DNA from: Butyrivibrio sp.
Lineage (GTDB): Bacteria > Bacillota > Clostridia > Lachnospirales > Lachnospiraceae
Direction: 5' to 3'
DNA length: 34,439 nt
NCBI GenBank assembly: GCA_024697425.1
Contig: JAILFT010000108.1
Coordinates: 1-34,439, forward strand
In this document: piece after piece, positions 9,085 to 18,022 of the stretch
Numbering within the stretch: the stretch's first letter is position 1
Layout of the letters: the number at the start of each line of letters is the position of its first letter
Made by a program: the position numbers and the translations under genes
Notes under the pieces: model-generated
Databases searched by the model: none
What the model saw: only the letters and a program-made list of their open reading frames with translations
Told to the model about the DNA's origin: nothing

Positions 9085-10308
9085 TCACTTAAGATAATTC
9101 CAGGGGCTCACATAAGCTCCGTTGAGTCTGACACCAAAGTGCAGATGATTACCTGTGGATCTTCCCGTGGTTCCTACCGCACCGATCTTGGTGCCGGCGG
9201 TAACATCGGTTCCCTTGGACACGTAGAGGGCTGAACAGTGCATGTAGATGGTGTAAAGTCCGCCTCCATGATTGATCATGATATAGTTGCCCATGGTAGA
9301 GTTGTAATCCGCTGCAACAACAGTACCGTTATAGGCAGCCAGGATAGCCGATCCTCCCGGCGCAGCCAGGTCGATACCGTTATGCATCTTGGTGATTCCA
9401 AGTGTGGGATGAACTCTGTTTCCGTAGTCATCTGAAATTCTGGTGTAGCCGGGGCATGGCCATGTGAACATGCCACCGTCATAAGTATATCTGCTGTAAA
9501 GAGCTGCCTTGTCAGCCGCAACCTCTTTTTCCAGAGCTGCGATAGCAGCATTCTCAGCCTTGATCTCCGCCTCGTACTCGGCAATAGCCGCTTCCTTGTT
9601 GGAAATATCCGCCTGAACGCTGTTCAGCTCCTTGCTCTTGGTGGAAAGCAGTGACTCCAGATTAGCCTGCTCCTCCTGGCGGACCGACTTGGTCTCGTCC
9701 AGGGTTTCCTTCTCCTCCTCCAAAGCCTCTTTTGTCAGCTTGATAAGCTCTGTGGTGGAGATGTACTCGTTGAGCTTGTTCCTGTCGTAGTCCGAGAGCT
9801 TCTCAATATACTCGGCCTTGTTGAGCATGTCCGAGAAATTGCCGGATTTTAAAAGAAGCTCCAGATACAGCATGTCGCCGCGTTCATACATGAACTTGAT
9901 GCGCTTCTTCATAGCCTCGTACTGAGCCTGCTGAACTGCCTCCGCCTCCTGAAGTTCCGCAGTGGTTATGTCAATCTGCTGCTCCTTCTGTGCTATCTGC
10001 TCTGTGAGCATGTCAACCTTCTGCTGAATGTCCGTCAGCTGCCCGTCCAACTCCTTGATGTAGTTGTTCAGGTCAGACTTACTTTTCTCCAGCTCCTTCT
10101 TGACCTTCTCCAGATCGGTTTTGGCATTCTTTAAGCCATCTCGTTCTTTCTTTGCTTCGCTGATCTGTGCTTCTTTGGCCTTGATACTCTCCTCAGTGGG
10201 GGTGGCAAAGACAGGCAAGCCCGTCTGCATAAACATGGCACCCACCATAATAAGGCACAGGAGTATATTGAATATTCTGTTGATACGTCTACCAAAAACT
10301 CTGTCCAA
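9085..10308 (-). CDS. M23-family murein hydrolase (EnvC-like), coiled-coil plus LytM domain
   Basis: Signal peptide, long coiled-coil, HNGIDLAAPGGSAILAAYNGTVV, NHGGGLYTIYMHCS, GNHLHFGV. Confidence 0.92.
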   Translation of the reverse strand: MDRVFGRRINRIFNILLCLIMVGAMFMQTGLPVFATPTEESIKAKEAQISEAKKERDGLKNAKTDLEKVKKELEKSKSDLNNYIKELDGQLTDIQQKVDMLTEQIAQKEQQIDITTAELQEAEAVQQAQYEAMKKRIKFMYERGDMLYLELLLKSGNFSDMLNKAEYIEKLSDYDRNKLNEYISTTELIKLTKEALEEEKETLDETKSVRQEEQANLESLLSTKSKELNSVQADISNKEAAIAEYEAEIKAENAAIAALEKEVAADKAALYSRYTYDGGMFTWPCPGYTRISDDYGNRVHPTLGITKMHNGIDLAAPGGSAILAAYNGTVVAADYNSTMGNYIMINHGGGLYTIYMHCSALYVSKGTDVTAGTKIGAVGTTGRSTGNHLHFGVRLNGAYVSPWNYLK

Positions 10309-10334
10309 AATTCAAACGATCCCTTTGCTGTGCT

Positions 10335-11231
10335 TTATACGTGCAGGTGCTTTCTTACAGTTATGAAACTTCCGAAGAAACCAATGCCGATACCGATGAT
10401 CAGCGAAATAGGAATCAGGTTGTTATAAACCGTCTCTACAGGCAGGAAATTCAGCAGTGAACTGAGCATTGTGAATCTGCTTGCCACATAGGCGATAACA
10501 TGGGTGTAAACAAAGTAGATAATGATCAGCGGGATGATGGATCCTATAAGGCCGATCAGAATACCTTCAACCACAAACGGGGCACGGACAAAAAAGTCTG
10601 TGGCTCCGATATACTTCATGATATTGATCTCATCCTTTCTTACGGCAATACCCATGGTTACGGTATTGCTGATAAGGAATACGGATACCAGCAAAAGAAC
10701 TATGATGATGCCGGCAGATATGTAAGCTATCAGGAGATTGAGTCCGCTCAAAGTAGTAGCTGTTACCTCGGAGCGGTTTACTTCTCTGACAACCGTGATG
10801 CTCTCTATGTAGGAAACCAGTGCCGGCTGCATGGATACGTCATTCAGATAAATCTGAAGGTTTGCTGACTCCGCAAGGGGATTCTCCGTAAATCCGTCGG
10901 CATATTCTCCAAGGTACTCCTCCTTGAAGCCTTCCCATGCCTCATCGGCTGAGACGTAAACTATCTCTCTTACTTCAGGTCTTTTTTCCAGGTCGCTCTT
11001 TACTGCCAGGATCTGCTCCTCGGTTACTCCCTCGTTGAAGAATACTGTTACGGAAACGCCTTCCTCGGCGGTCTTAACTACGTTCTGGAAATTGGTGATT
11101 ATTGAATAAAACAGTCCGAACAAAAACAGACAGGCGGTGATGGTGGCGATGGATGCCAGTGTATACCATTTATTTCTGCCTAAATTCTTAAATCCCTGTC
11201 CAATGGTGTAAAAGAAACTACTAATCCTCAT
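10335..11231 (-). CDS. ftsX: Cell division protein FtsX
   Basis: Four TM layout, N-terminal GQGFKNLGRNKWYTLASIATI, downstream of and overlapping ftsE. Confidence 0.93.
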   Translation of the reverse strand: MRISSFFYTIGQGFKNLGRNKWYTLASIATITACLFLFGLFYSIITNFQNVVKTAEEGVSVTVFFNEGVTEEQILAVKSDLEKRPEVREIVYVSADEAWEGFKEEYLGEYADGFTENPLAESANLQIYLNDVSMQPALVSYIESITVVREVNRSEVTATTLSGLNLLIAYISAGIIIVLLLVSVFLISNTVTMGIAVRKDEINIMKYIGATDFFVRAPFVVEGILIGLIGSIIPLIIIYFVYTHVIAYVASRFTMLSSLLNFLPVETVYNNLIPISLIIGIGIGFFGSFITVRKHLHV

Positions 11232-11961
11232 CGATGTACATACCCTCTTCTTCGTCTTCTATGATGACGCCCTTCTTCATGGTGATAACACGTTTCTTCA
11301 TGGCGTTAACGATCTCTCTGTTGTGGGTTACCACGATGACCGTCGTGCCGTTCTCGTTTATCTGCTCCATGAGCTTCATGATCTCCCATGAATTATTGGG
11401 ATCCAGGTTACCCGTGGGCTCATCAGCCAGCAGAATAGTGGGCTTGTTAACAAGGGCCCTGGCAAGGGCAACTCTCTGCTGTTCACCTCCGGAAAGCTGA
11501 TTTATCTTGTTTTTGTACTTGCCGGCCAGATTAACCGTGGCCAGTATTGATGGAACGTTTCGCTTGATCTCTCTTGTGGGAGTCTGCACAATGCGCTGTG
11601 CAAAAGCAACGTTCTCGTAGACATTTCTATCCTTGAGAAGTCTGAAGTCCTGGAACACAATGCCCAGATTTCTTCTGAACTTGGGAATCTTGCTGTGCTT
11701 GATCCTCTTTAGGTTGTAGCCGAGGACCGTTATCTCGCCGTCTGTGGGAACCAGTTCCCTAAGAAGCAGTTTGATCAGGGTTGATTTGCCGGAGCCGCTG
11801 TCGCCCACAATGAAAACAAATTCACCCCTTTTGATATGGAGCGTCACACCGTTTAAAGCCGGCGCTCCGGTCGAATATGATTTGGTCACATTCTCCAGCG
11901 TTATGATCTCATCGCTGGGAATCTGCCTGCTTGTCCTTCTTCTCCTGTATCCTCTTTCCAT
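11221..11961 (-). CDS. ftsE: Cell division ATP-binding protein FtsE
   Basis: GDSGSGKSTLIK, LSGGEQQRVALARALV, LLADEPTGNLDP. Start placed at MERGYRRRR (RBS GAGGAG). The ORF-track extension to 12039 runs into a structured intergenic element. Confidence 0.93.
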   Translation of the reverse strand: MERGYRRRRTSRQIPSDEIITLENVTKSYSTGAPALNGVTLHIKRGEFVFIVGDSGSGKSTLIKLLLRELVPTDGEITVLGYNLKRIKHSKIPKFRRNLGIVFQDFRLLKDRNVYENVAFAQRIVQTPTREIKRNVPSILATVNLAGKYKNKINQLSGGEQQRVALARALVNKPTILLADEPTGNLDPNNSWEIMKLMEQINENGTTVIVVTHNREIVNAMKKRVITMKKGVIIEDEEEGMYIDED

Positions 11962-11980
11962 AATTCTCCTCTTGTTGCAG

Positions 11981-12124
11981 GTGATATACGGATCGCTCCG
12001 CTTAGCGTTCGCAATCCTGCATACATTCGGATTCCACACTATCGTGCTCCATCCTCATGTATGTTCGGTCTTCAAGGTCACATTCAAGCATGCGTGTGAA
12101 TGTGACTTTGAATCCCTATATCAC
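11981..12124. repeat. Structured intergenic element E1 (multi-hairpin closed by a long-range stem)
   Basis: Outer arms GTGATATACGGAT (11981-11993) / ATCCCTATATCAC (12112-12124), 12/13. Inner hairpins CATACAT/ATGTATG (12020-12063) and TTCAAGGTCACATTCA/TGAATGTGACTTTGAA (12071-12112). Confidence 0.65.
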
Positions 12125-12128
12125 TCAC

Positions 12129-13211
12129 TTATGTGAACCTCTCCATGTACTTCATATATCTTACAACCATAAGTGCGATTTTAAAAGTAATGGCATCGTC
12201 GAACACTCTAAGGTCAAGTCCGGTGCTCTTCTGGAGCTTGTCCAGTCTGTACACAAGAGTATTTCTGTGGATAAAGAGCTGTCTTGAAGTCTCCGATACA
12301 TTCAAGCTGTTCTCAAAGAACTTGTCGATGGTGGTAAGAGTCTCCTGATCAAACTCGTCGGGATTCCTTCCCCCAAAGATCTCCTTGATGAACATCTTGC
12401 AAAGAGGGATGGGAAGCTGATAGATAAGTCTTCCTATACCCAGCTCGCTGTAGCAGATGACCTTTCTCTCGTCAAAAAAGATCTTGCCGACATCCAGAGC
12501 CATCTTGGCCTCCTTGTAGGAGCGGCTCACTTCCTTGATCTCGGAAACCACTGTGCCATATGCAATCCTGACTCCCGTCAGGCCCTCTTTTTCCAGATTC
12601 TGCAGGATATCCTCGGCAACTCTGGTGATCTCGCTGTTCTTGCCAAAGTCGCTTACATCCTTGACAACTATAACATTGTCCTCGTCAACCTCTGTGACAA
12701 AGTCTGTTCCGTTGCCGATGCAGGTCCTTGTGATCTCAAGGGCATTGCTGTCCCTGCCGCTGGCGCACTCAATGATCATGGCCACTCTCTTGGCATCACT
12801 CTGGATATGAAGTTTCTTGGCTCTGCTGTAGATATCTACCAGAAGCAGATTGTCCAGAAGGAGGTTCTTGATAAAGTTATCCTTGTCAAATCGCTCCTTG
12901 TAGGCCACAAGAAGGCTCTGTATCTGATAGGCTATCATCTTGCCAAGCATGTAGTTATTGTCGCCGCTGCCGGTGCAGATAAGGATATACTCCAGCTGCT
13001 GCTCGTCGTATATCTTGAAATACTGATAACCCTGGATCTCCTGTGAATCAGCAGGAGATTCCACAAAATCTCTGGCCACGGAAGCTACGTTGCCAATGTC
13101 GTTGGCAGTGGAAGCAACCTCCTTGCCGTCAGTATCCAGCACGCAAAGATCCACATGTGCTATGTTCTTGAGTCCGTCGATTGTGTTCTGCAAAATCTGA
13201 TTCGATATCAT
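12129..13211 (-). CDS. PucR/CdaR-family transcriptional regulator (C-terminal HTH)
   Basis: C-terminal LNVSETSRQLFIHRNTLVYRLDKLQKSTGLDLRVFDDAITFKIAL matches the PucR-type HTH. N-terminal sensory region. Confidence 0.85.
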   Translation of the reverse strand: MISNQILQNTIDGLKNIAHVDLCVLDTDGKEVASTANDIGNVASVARDFVESPADSQEIQGYQYFKIYDEQQLEYILICTGSGDNNYMLGKMIAYQIQSLLVAYKERFDKDNFIKNLLLDNLLLVDIYSRAKKLHIQSDAKRVAMIIECASGRDSNALEITRTCIGNGTDFVTEVDEDNVIVVKDVSDFGKNSEITRVAEDILQNLEKEGLTGVRIAYGTVVSEIKEVSRSYKEAKMALDVGKIFFDERKVICYSELGIGRLIYQLPIPLCKMFIKEIFGGRNPDEFDQETLTTIDKFFENSLNVSETSRQLFIHRNTLVYRLDKLQKSTGLDLRVFDDAITFKIALMVVRYMKYMERFT

Positions 13212-13472
13212 GTAGCACTCTTTCTTGCACGGTGTGCATAATATTGATAATAGGATTATGAAATAAACCTATTTAACAGTTTAATACAAATGTACAAAAA
13301 AATCTAGCTTTAACAAGGCGTTTTTTGTTCATTTTTTAAATTTTGTGGTCAAAAGTCACAAAAAAGAGCTCTTGTTTTTGCCACGGATTGTAGCCTGTTG
13401 GGATTATCTTTTCTAATATCCGAGACGATATATAAGATAGGGTGAAGTATATTCATACACAAGGAGGTGCCT

Positions 13473-13661
13473 ATGGATATTCCTGCATTGTCGATGGCAT
13501 TGTCACAGAACAAAGTCCTGAATGATGTTGGCATTGCCATGCTTTCCAAGAGTCTTGGTGATCTGCAGGACATGGGAGAAGCAATGGTTGAATCTATGGA
13601 TGCTTCTATGGAGTTATCTGTTAACCCGAACCTCGGGGCCAACTTCGATATCAGGATTTAA
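13473..13661 (+). CDS. YjfB-family putative motility protein
   Basis: MDIPALSMALSQ...ELSVNPNLGANFDIRI. AAGGAGG RBS before the ATG at 13473. Confidence 0.8.
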   Translation: MDIPALSMALSQNKVLNDVGIAMLSKSLGDLQDMGEAMVESMDASMELSVNPNLGANFDIRI

Positions 13662-13697
13662 GACACCATCGCCCGAAGAGCGCCCGTAAGGCGCACG

Positions 13698-13731
13698 AAA
13701 AGCCCGCTGCAGGCTCTGCAACGGGCTTTTT
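13698..13731. terminator. Terminator downstream of yjfB-like gene, possibly bidirectional
   Basis: AAAAGCCCGCTGCAG-gct-CTGCAACGGGCTTTTT. Confidence 0.85.
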
Positions 13732-13765
13732 GTCATTAATCCTTTTTGTTATTAGTCTGTTATTC

Positions 13766-14599
13766 TCAGATCTTTACTATGGAATCGGACTTTATCTCGA
13801 TCCTGCCTTCCTTCAGCAGCCTTCCCACAGCTCTTTTGAACTCGTTCTTGCTCATGCCGGTCTTCTCCCTTATAAGCTCGGGAGCAGCCTTGTCATTAAA
13901 GGGAAGCTTGCCGCCGCCATTCTCAATAAGCTCCATGAGAGCCTTTGCATCGGTATCCATCTGAATATAAGCCTTCTCTCTTATGCTGAGGTTCAGCTTG
14001 CCGTCTTCCTTGACCGATACCACTCTTGCGGATACGGTGTCTCCGATTCTGATATCCCCGTAGATCTCCTTCTTGGGGATAAGTCCCGAATAAATATCAT
14101 CAACAGCCACAAAAGCACCAAAGTTGCCGCTCATCTCGTATACGGTACCTGTGACCCTGTCATCCTTCTTGTAAGGACTGTTCTGGGAAAGATACGGATA
14201 TACATTCATGGTAACGCAAAGACGGTTGCTCTTGTCAATGTAGAGGGCACAGAGCACCTCCTCACCGGGGCTTACCTTCCTGGTCTGCTGCTTGAAGGGT
14301 AAAAGAAGATCCTTCTCCAGCCCCCAGTCCATGAACGCGCCGATCCTGCCTGTATCCTTGACCTTGAGCATCCTCACATCGCCAAGTATTATTCTGGGCT
14401 CATTGGTGGTGGCGATCAGCCTGTCATCGGAATCCTTGTAGATAAAGACTTCGATGCTGCTGCCTATGTCTGTTCCCGCAGGTACCTGCTTGCCGGGAAG
14501 CAGCACCTTTTCCTCGTCGCCCTGCTTCTCAGAGAGGTAAACTCCGAATTCAACCTTTTTTACTACTGTAAGTGTCTGTTTTTCTCCTAATCTGATCAT
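13766..14599 (-). CDS. S1 RNA-binding domain protein, CvfB-like
   Basis: S1 repeats (GRIGAFMDWGLEKDLLLPFKQQ; GNFGAFVAVDDIYSGLIPKKE) and C-terminal winged-helix-like FKRAVGRLLKEGRIEI. Confidence 0.85.
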   Translation of the reverse strand: MIRLGEKQTLTVVKKVEFGVYLSEKQGDEEKVLLPGKQVPAGTDIGSSIEVFIYKDSDDRLIATTNEPRIILGDVRMLKVKDTGRIGAFMDWGLEKDLLLPFKQQTRKVSPGEEVLCALYIDKSNRLCVTMNVYPYLSQNSPYKKDDRVTGTVYEMSGNFGAFVAVDDIYSGLIPKKEIYGDIRIGDTVSARVVSVKEDGKLNLSIREKAYIQMDTDAKALMELIENGGGKLPFNDKAAPELIREKTGMSKNEFKRAVGRLLKEGRIEIKSDSIVKI

Positions 14600-14662
14600 A
14601 GTGTCCTCCGTTTCAAAAGAGCTGTCTAAGCCCTGTCCATTGTTGCCTTCATCAGCAACAGT

Positions 14663-15409
14663 TTAAAAGTTAAGTTCTACCGTGCAGACGGATTTGCCCT
14701 CCGCATCGATAAGATCCACGATACGCATCTGCCCCTGAGCCTGCTGCCCGTCCTCGCCGGCAGCGACATCGTTGTAAACAAGGGGATACAGTACATCTCC
14801 GAGAACCGCCTGTTTCTTGTACTCGGCTCTCATACCTCTTACCTTGTCTTCAAGATCGGAACATGCGTCTATAGCCATTCTAACATATTGGCCGTTGTTA
14901 ACGTGATAATTGGTATCAAGATGGTGCTTTCTTACCACTATCTCATCGCCCTTTACAGGCTGTACACCCTCAGGCACAACTATCTTCCTTCCGGCGTAGT
15001 TCATCTCAAGCTTCTCGCCCATAGGGTAAGTCTCAAGCATCTCCGGAGTTACCCTGGCGGGAAGGCCCTTTTCGAAATTGAAGAGGGTCCACACAGAGTT
15101 GGCAACCGCAAGTCTCTCACCGTCTTTGGTATCCATAAAGAAATTTCTAAGGCCGAAGAAGCCCTTCAGTTCATAGGGGACAGTTCCGATGGTCACGTCC
15201 TCGCAAAGCCTTGGGTACCTCATTATCTCAATCTGCCAGGAGACCAATACCCAGGCGATGTTCCTCTTCTTCATGAAGTCAATATCCGCTACGCCCTCCT
15301 GGGTCTGGAAGGTGGAGCAGTCCTGGAAATAATCTATAAGGGACTCCAGGGTAAGCGTCCCGTCCTTATCAATCTCGCTGTATCTGATCCTGGAATCAAA
15401 GGTATACAT
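14663..15409 (-). CDS. Acyl-ACP thioesterase (hotdog fold)
   Basis: MYTFDSRIRYSEIDKDGTLTLESLIDYFQDCSTFQ, VLVSWQIEI, HHLDTNYHVNNGQYVRMA. True start taken at 15409 (AAAGGA RBS). The ORF-track extension to 15589 is translated repeat DNA. Confidence 0.88.
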   Translation of the reverse strand: MYTFDSRIRYSEIDKDGTLTLESLIDYFQDCSTFQTQEGVADIDFMKKRNIAWVLVSWQIEIMRYPRLCEDVTIGTVPYELKGFFGLRNFFMDTKDGERLAVANSVWTLFNFEKGLPARVTPEMLETYPMGEKLEMNYAGRKIVVPEGVQPVKGDEIVVRKHHLDTNYHVNNGQYVRMAIDACSDLEDKVRGMRAEYKKQAVLGDVLYPLVYNDVAAGEDGQQAQGQMRIVDLIDAEGKSVCTVELNF

Positions 15410-15420
15410 GTAGGTCCTTT

Positions 15421-15463
15421 CTGCATGCAAGCATGCACAGACATGTTTCTGCATGGCTCTGCC
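15421..15463. repeat. 43 bp direct repeat, copy 1 (partial duplicate of E2)
   Basis: ctgcatgcaagcatgcacagacatgtttctgcatggctctgcc, matching 15545-15587 with one substitution. Confidence 0.85.
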
Positions 15464-15469
15464 TGTCGC

Positions 15470-15596
15470 CCGCGTTATGGCAGACGCAAACTCGAAAGCT
15501 TCGCTTTCTCGTTCGCGTAGCTCGCCATATAGAAACATATCTGTCTGCATGCAAGCATGCACAGACACGTTTCTGCATGGCTCTGCCATAACGCGG
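15470..15596. repeat. Structured intergenic element E2 (three-way-junction-like)
   Basis: Perfect 15 bp outer stem CCGCGTTATGGCAGA (15470-15484) / TCTGCCATAACGCGG (15582-15596). Inner hairpins ACGC..GAAAGC-ttc-GCTTTC..GCGT and AGAAAC..TGTCTGCATGC-aa-GCATGC-ac-AGACA-c-GTTTCT. Confidence 0.75.
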
Positions 15597-15604
15597 AAAA
15601 AAAG

Positions 15605-15632
15605 AAGCGAGATTGGATATCCAATCTCGCTT
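15605..15632 (-). terminator. Terminator of tRNA-Gln
   Basis: Perfect 28 nt palindrome AAGCGAGATTGGATATCCAATCTCGCTT, followed by a T-rich tract on the minus strand. Confidence 0.8.
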
Positions 15633-15637
15633 AAAAG

Positions 15638-15710
15638 CTGGGCTAGTAGGATTCGAACCTACGTAATGACGGAGTCAGAGTCCGTTGCCTTACCGCTTGG
15701 CGATAGCCCA
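15638..15710 (-). tRNA. tRNA-Gln (anticodon CUG)
   Basis: Minus strand TGGGCTATCGCCAAGCGGTAAGGCAACGGACTCTGACTCCGTCATTACGTAGGTTCGAATCCTACTAGCCCAG folds as a cloverleaf. Anticodon loop CTCTGAC. Confidence 0.95.
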
Positions 15711-15723
15711 CCGACAAGATTGT

Positions 15724-15752
15724 ATTATACGTAATGTTTTTATTAATTGCAA
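15724..15752 (-). promoter_or_regulatory. Sigma-70-type promoter for tRNA-Gln
   Basis: Minus strand TTGCAA-N17-TATAAT ending 13 nt before the tRNA 5' end. Confidence 0.75.
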
Positions 15753-15784
15753 GTACTTTTTCAAAATTTTTATAAAAAATAAAT

Positions 15785-15815
15785 CCACTCTCAAACCGGT
15801 ATGGTCTGAGAGTGG
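15785..15815 (-). terminator. Terminator of glutamine synthetase gene
   Basis: CCACTCTCA / TGAGAGTGG stem followed by ATTTATTTTTT on the minus strand. Confidence 0.7.
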
Positions 15816-15831
15816 GAAAAATCGCTTAAAA

Positions 15832-17943
15832 TCAGCCTTCGAAGAGGAGATCTGCGTATGTGGGGAAAGGCCAGTCTTTTTTATCAACCAGCATTTCCAG
15901 CTTGTCTGCAGGAGCTCTTAAAGCATCCATAGCAGGTCTTACGCTGTCTTTGTAGAAGTAAGCAAGCTTTCTGGCATCGGTGATCTTCCTTGCCTTGTTC
16001 TCCTTCTCCTTGAGGACATCAAGAGCCTTCTTCATCTTGGTGAGCTCTCCCGTGATTTCCTTGAGCTCGTCAAGAAGGGCAGACTCATCAGCGCCTGCTG
16101 CCTTTACCTCATTCACATCCTTGGCAAGTCTTCCTGCATACTTCATAACTGCAGGGATGATCTGCTTGGATGCCATGTCGATCATGGTAAGAGCCTCGAT
16201 ATTGATGGTCTTGGCATAGTTCTCGAATATGATCTCTTTTCTGGATTCCAGCTCAGTCTTGGTATATACGCCGAAATCTGAGAAAAGCTTAACTGCTTTC
16301 TTGGTTGTAAGGGTATCCGCAGCCTCGATGGTGGACTTGATGTTGGGAAGTCCCCTTCTCTCAGCTTCCTTAAGCCATGCATCGGAATAACCGTCTCCGT
16401 TGAAGATGATCCTCTGATGCCTGGTGAGATACTCCTTCATAAGGTCGTGAACAGCTACGTCAAAGTCCTCTGCCTTCTCAAGAATATCGGCAGCCTCACA
16501 GAAAGCTTCTGCCACAATGGTGTTAAGTGTGGTGTTGGAGCTTGCCATGGAATCTGAGGAACCAACCATTCTGAACTCGAACTTGTTTCCGGTGAAAGCA
16601 AAGGGTGATGTTCTGTTTCTGTCTGTAGCATCCTTCTCAAACTGAGGAAGTGTTGATACGCCGGTCTTGAGTTTGCCGCCGCGCTTACTGGATTTGGCAA
16701 CACCGGTCTCGATAAGCTGTCTTACAACGTCCTCAAGCTGTTCTCCAAGGAATACGGAGATAACTGCGGGAGGAGCCTCGTTGGCGCCAAGTCTGTGGTC
16801 ATTTCCTACATCTGCAGCACTCTGTCTAAGAAGATCTGCATGAGTATCAACAGCTTTTAAAATGCATGCGAGAATAAACAGGAACTGAACGTTCTTGTTG
16901 GGTGTATCGCCGGGATCAAGAAGATTAACCCCGTCATCTGTGCAAAGAGACCAGTTGTCATGCTTACCTGAGCCGTTAACACCGGCAAAGGGCTTCTCAT
17001 GGAGCAGGCATCTCATATGATGATGCTCTGCCACTCTCTTCATGGTCTCCATAATGATCTGGTTGTGGTCTACCGCAATGTTGGCTGTCTCATAGATGGG
17101 AGCCAGCTCGTGCTGTCCCGGAGCAACCTCATTGTGCTGTGTCTTGTCAGGAACACCGAGTTTCCAAAGTTCCCTGTTAAGGTCCTTCATGTACTCTCCG
17201 ACTCTCTCACGGATAACGCCGAAGTAGTGATCCTCCATCTCCTGACCTTTAGGAGGCATTGCTCCGAAAAGTGTCCTTCCGGTAAAGATAAGGTCCTCTC
17301 TCTTCATGGACTTGTCCCAGTCAACCAGGAAGTATTCCTGCTCTGGACCTACGGATACATTGACCTTTGTGGCTCTGTCGTTGCCGAAGAGCTTAACAAT
17401 CCTGAGAGCCTGCTTGTTTACAGCCTCCATGGATCTTAAAAGAGGTGTCTTCTTATCAAGAGCCTCTCCTGTGTATGAACAGAAAGCAGTGGGTATGCAA
17501 AGAGTAACGCCCGCTCCGGACTCCTTCAAAAAAGCAGGGGAAGTAATATCCCAGGTTGTATAACCTCTTGCCTCAAAGGTTGCACGAAGTCCGCCTGAAG
17601 GGAAGGATGACGCATCCGGTTCTCCCTTTATCAGCTCTTTTCCCGAGAAGGAAGTGATCATCTTGCCGTCCTTGTCAGCACTTGCCACAAAAGAGTCGTG
17701 CTTCTCGGCTGTAATACCTGTGAGAGGCTGGAACCAGTGAGTGTAATGGGTCGCCCCATTCTCCATAGCCCATTCCTTCATGGCGTTAGCCACAACATCA
17801 GCGGACTCCTTGGAGAGCTCACCTCCGTTGTCGATCACATTTACAACCTCTTTGTAGACGTTCTTGGGAAGACGCTCTCTCATCTTGGAAATGGTAAAGA
17901 CGTTCTGCCCGAAGATCTCCTCAATATTTACCTTGTCACTCAT
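15832..17943 (-). CDS. glnN: Glutamine synthetase type III
   Basis: 703 aa; [79 protein letters not shown]. Confidence 0.95.
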   Translation of the reverse strand: MSDKVNIEEIFGQNVFTISKMRERLPKNVYKEVVNVIDNGGELSKESADVVANAMKEWAMENGATHYTHWFQPLTGITAEKHDSFVASADKDGKMITSFSGKELIKGEPDASSFPSGGLRATFEARGYTTWDITSPAFLKESGAGVTLCIPTAFCSYTGEALDKKTPLLRSMEAVNKQALRIVKLFGNDRATKVNVSVGPEQEYFLVDWDKSMKREDLIFTGRTLFGAMPPKGQEMEDHYFGVIRERVGEYMKDLNRELWKLGVPDKTQHNEVAPGQHELAPIYETANIAVDHNQIIMETMKRVAEHHHMRCLLHEKPFAGVNGSGKHDNWSLCTDDGVNLLDPGDTPNKNVQFLFILACILKAVDTHADLLRQSAADVGNDHRLGANEAPPAVISVFLGEQLEDVVRQLIETGVAKSSKRGGKLKTGVSTLPQFEKDATDRNRTSPFAFTGNKFEFRMVGSSDSMASSNTTLNTIVAEAFCEAADILEKAEDFDVAVHDLMKEYLTRHQRIIFNGDGYSDAWLKEAERRGLPNIKSTIEAADTLTTKKAVKLFSDFGVYTKTELESRKEIIFENYAKTINIEALTMIDMASKQIIPAVMKYAGRLAKDVNEVKAAGADESALLDELKEITGELTKMKKALDVLKEKENKARKITDARKLAYFYKDSVRPAMDALRAPADKLEMLVDKKDWPFPTYADLLFEG

Positions 17944-18022
17944 GAATGTACCCTTTCTGCCACTTTAATCCTAAATTTGTTCTATAGTGTACATCATTCA
18001 CAAAAAAACTTGAAGTATTTTT

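Noticed and set aside
13249-13273. Inverted repeat AATAGG...CCTATT upstream of the PucR-type regulator
   Set aside because: Only 6 bp arms in AT-rich DNA; plausible autoregulatory site but not distinguishable from chance.
13400-13472. Possible sigma-28 (flagellar) promoter upstream of the YjfB-family gene (ACGATATA)
   Set aside because: The -10-like string is present but no convincing TAAA -35 at the right spacing; not enough evidence.
15421-15596. CRISPR-like direct repeat at 15421/15545
   Set aside because: Only two copies, no regular spacer series, no cas genes; better explained as partial duplication of a hairpin element.
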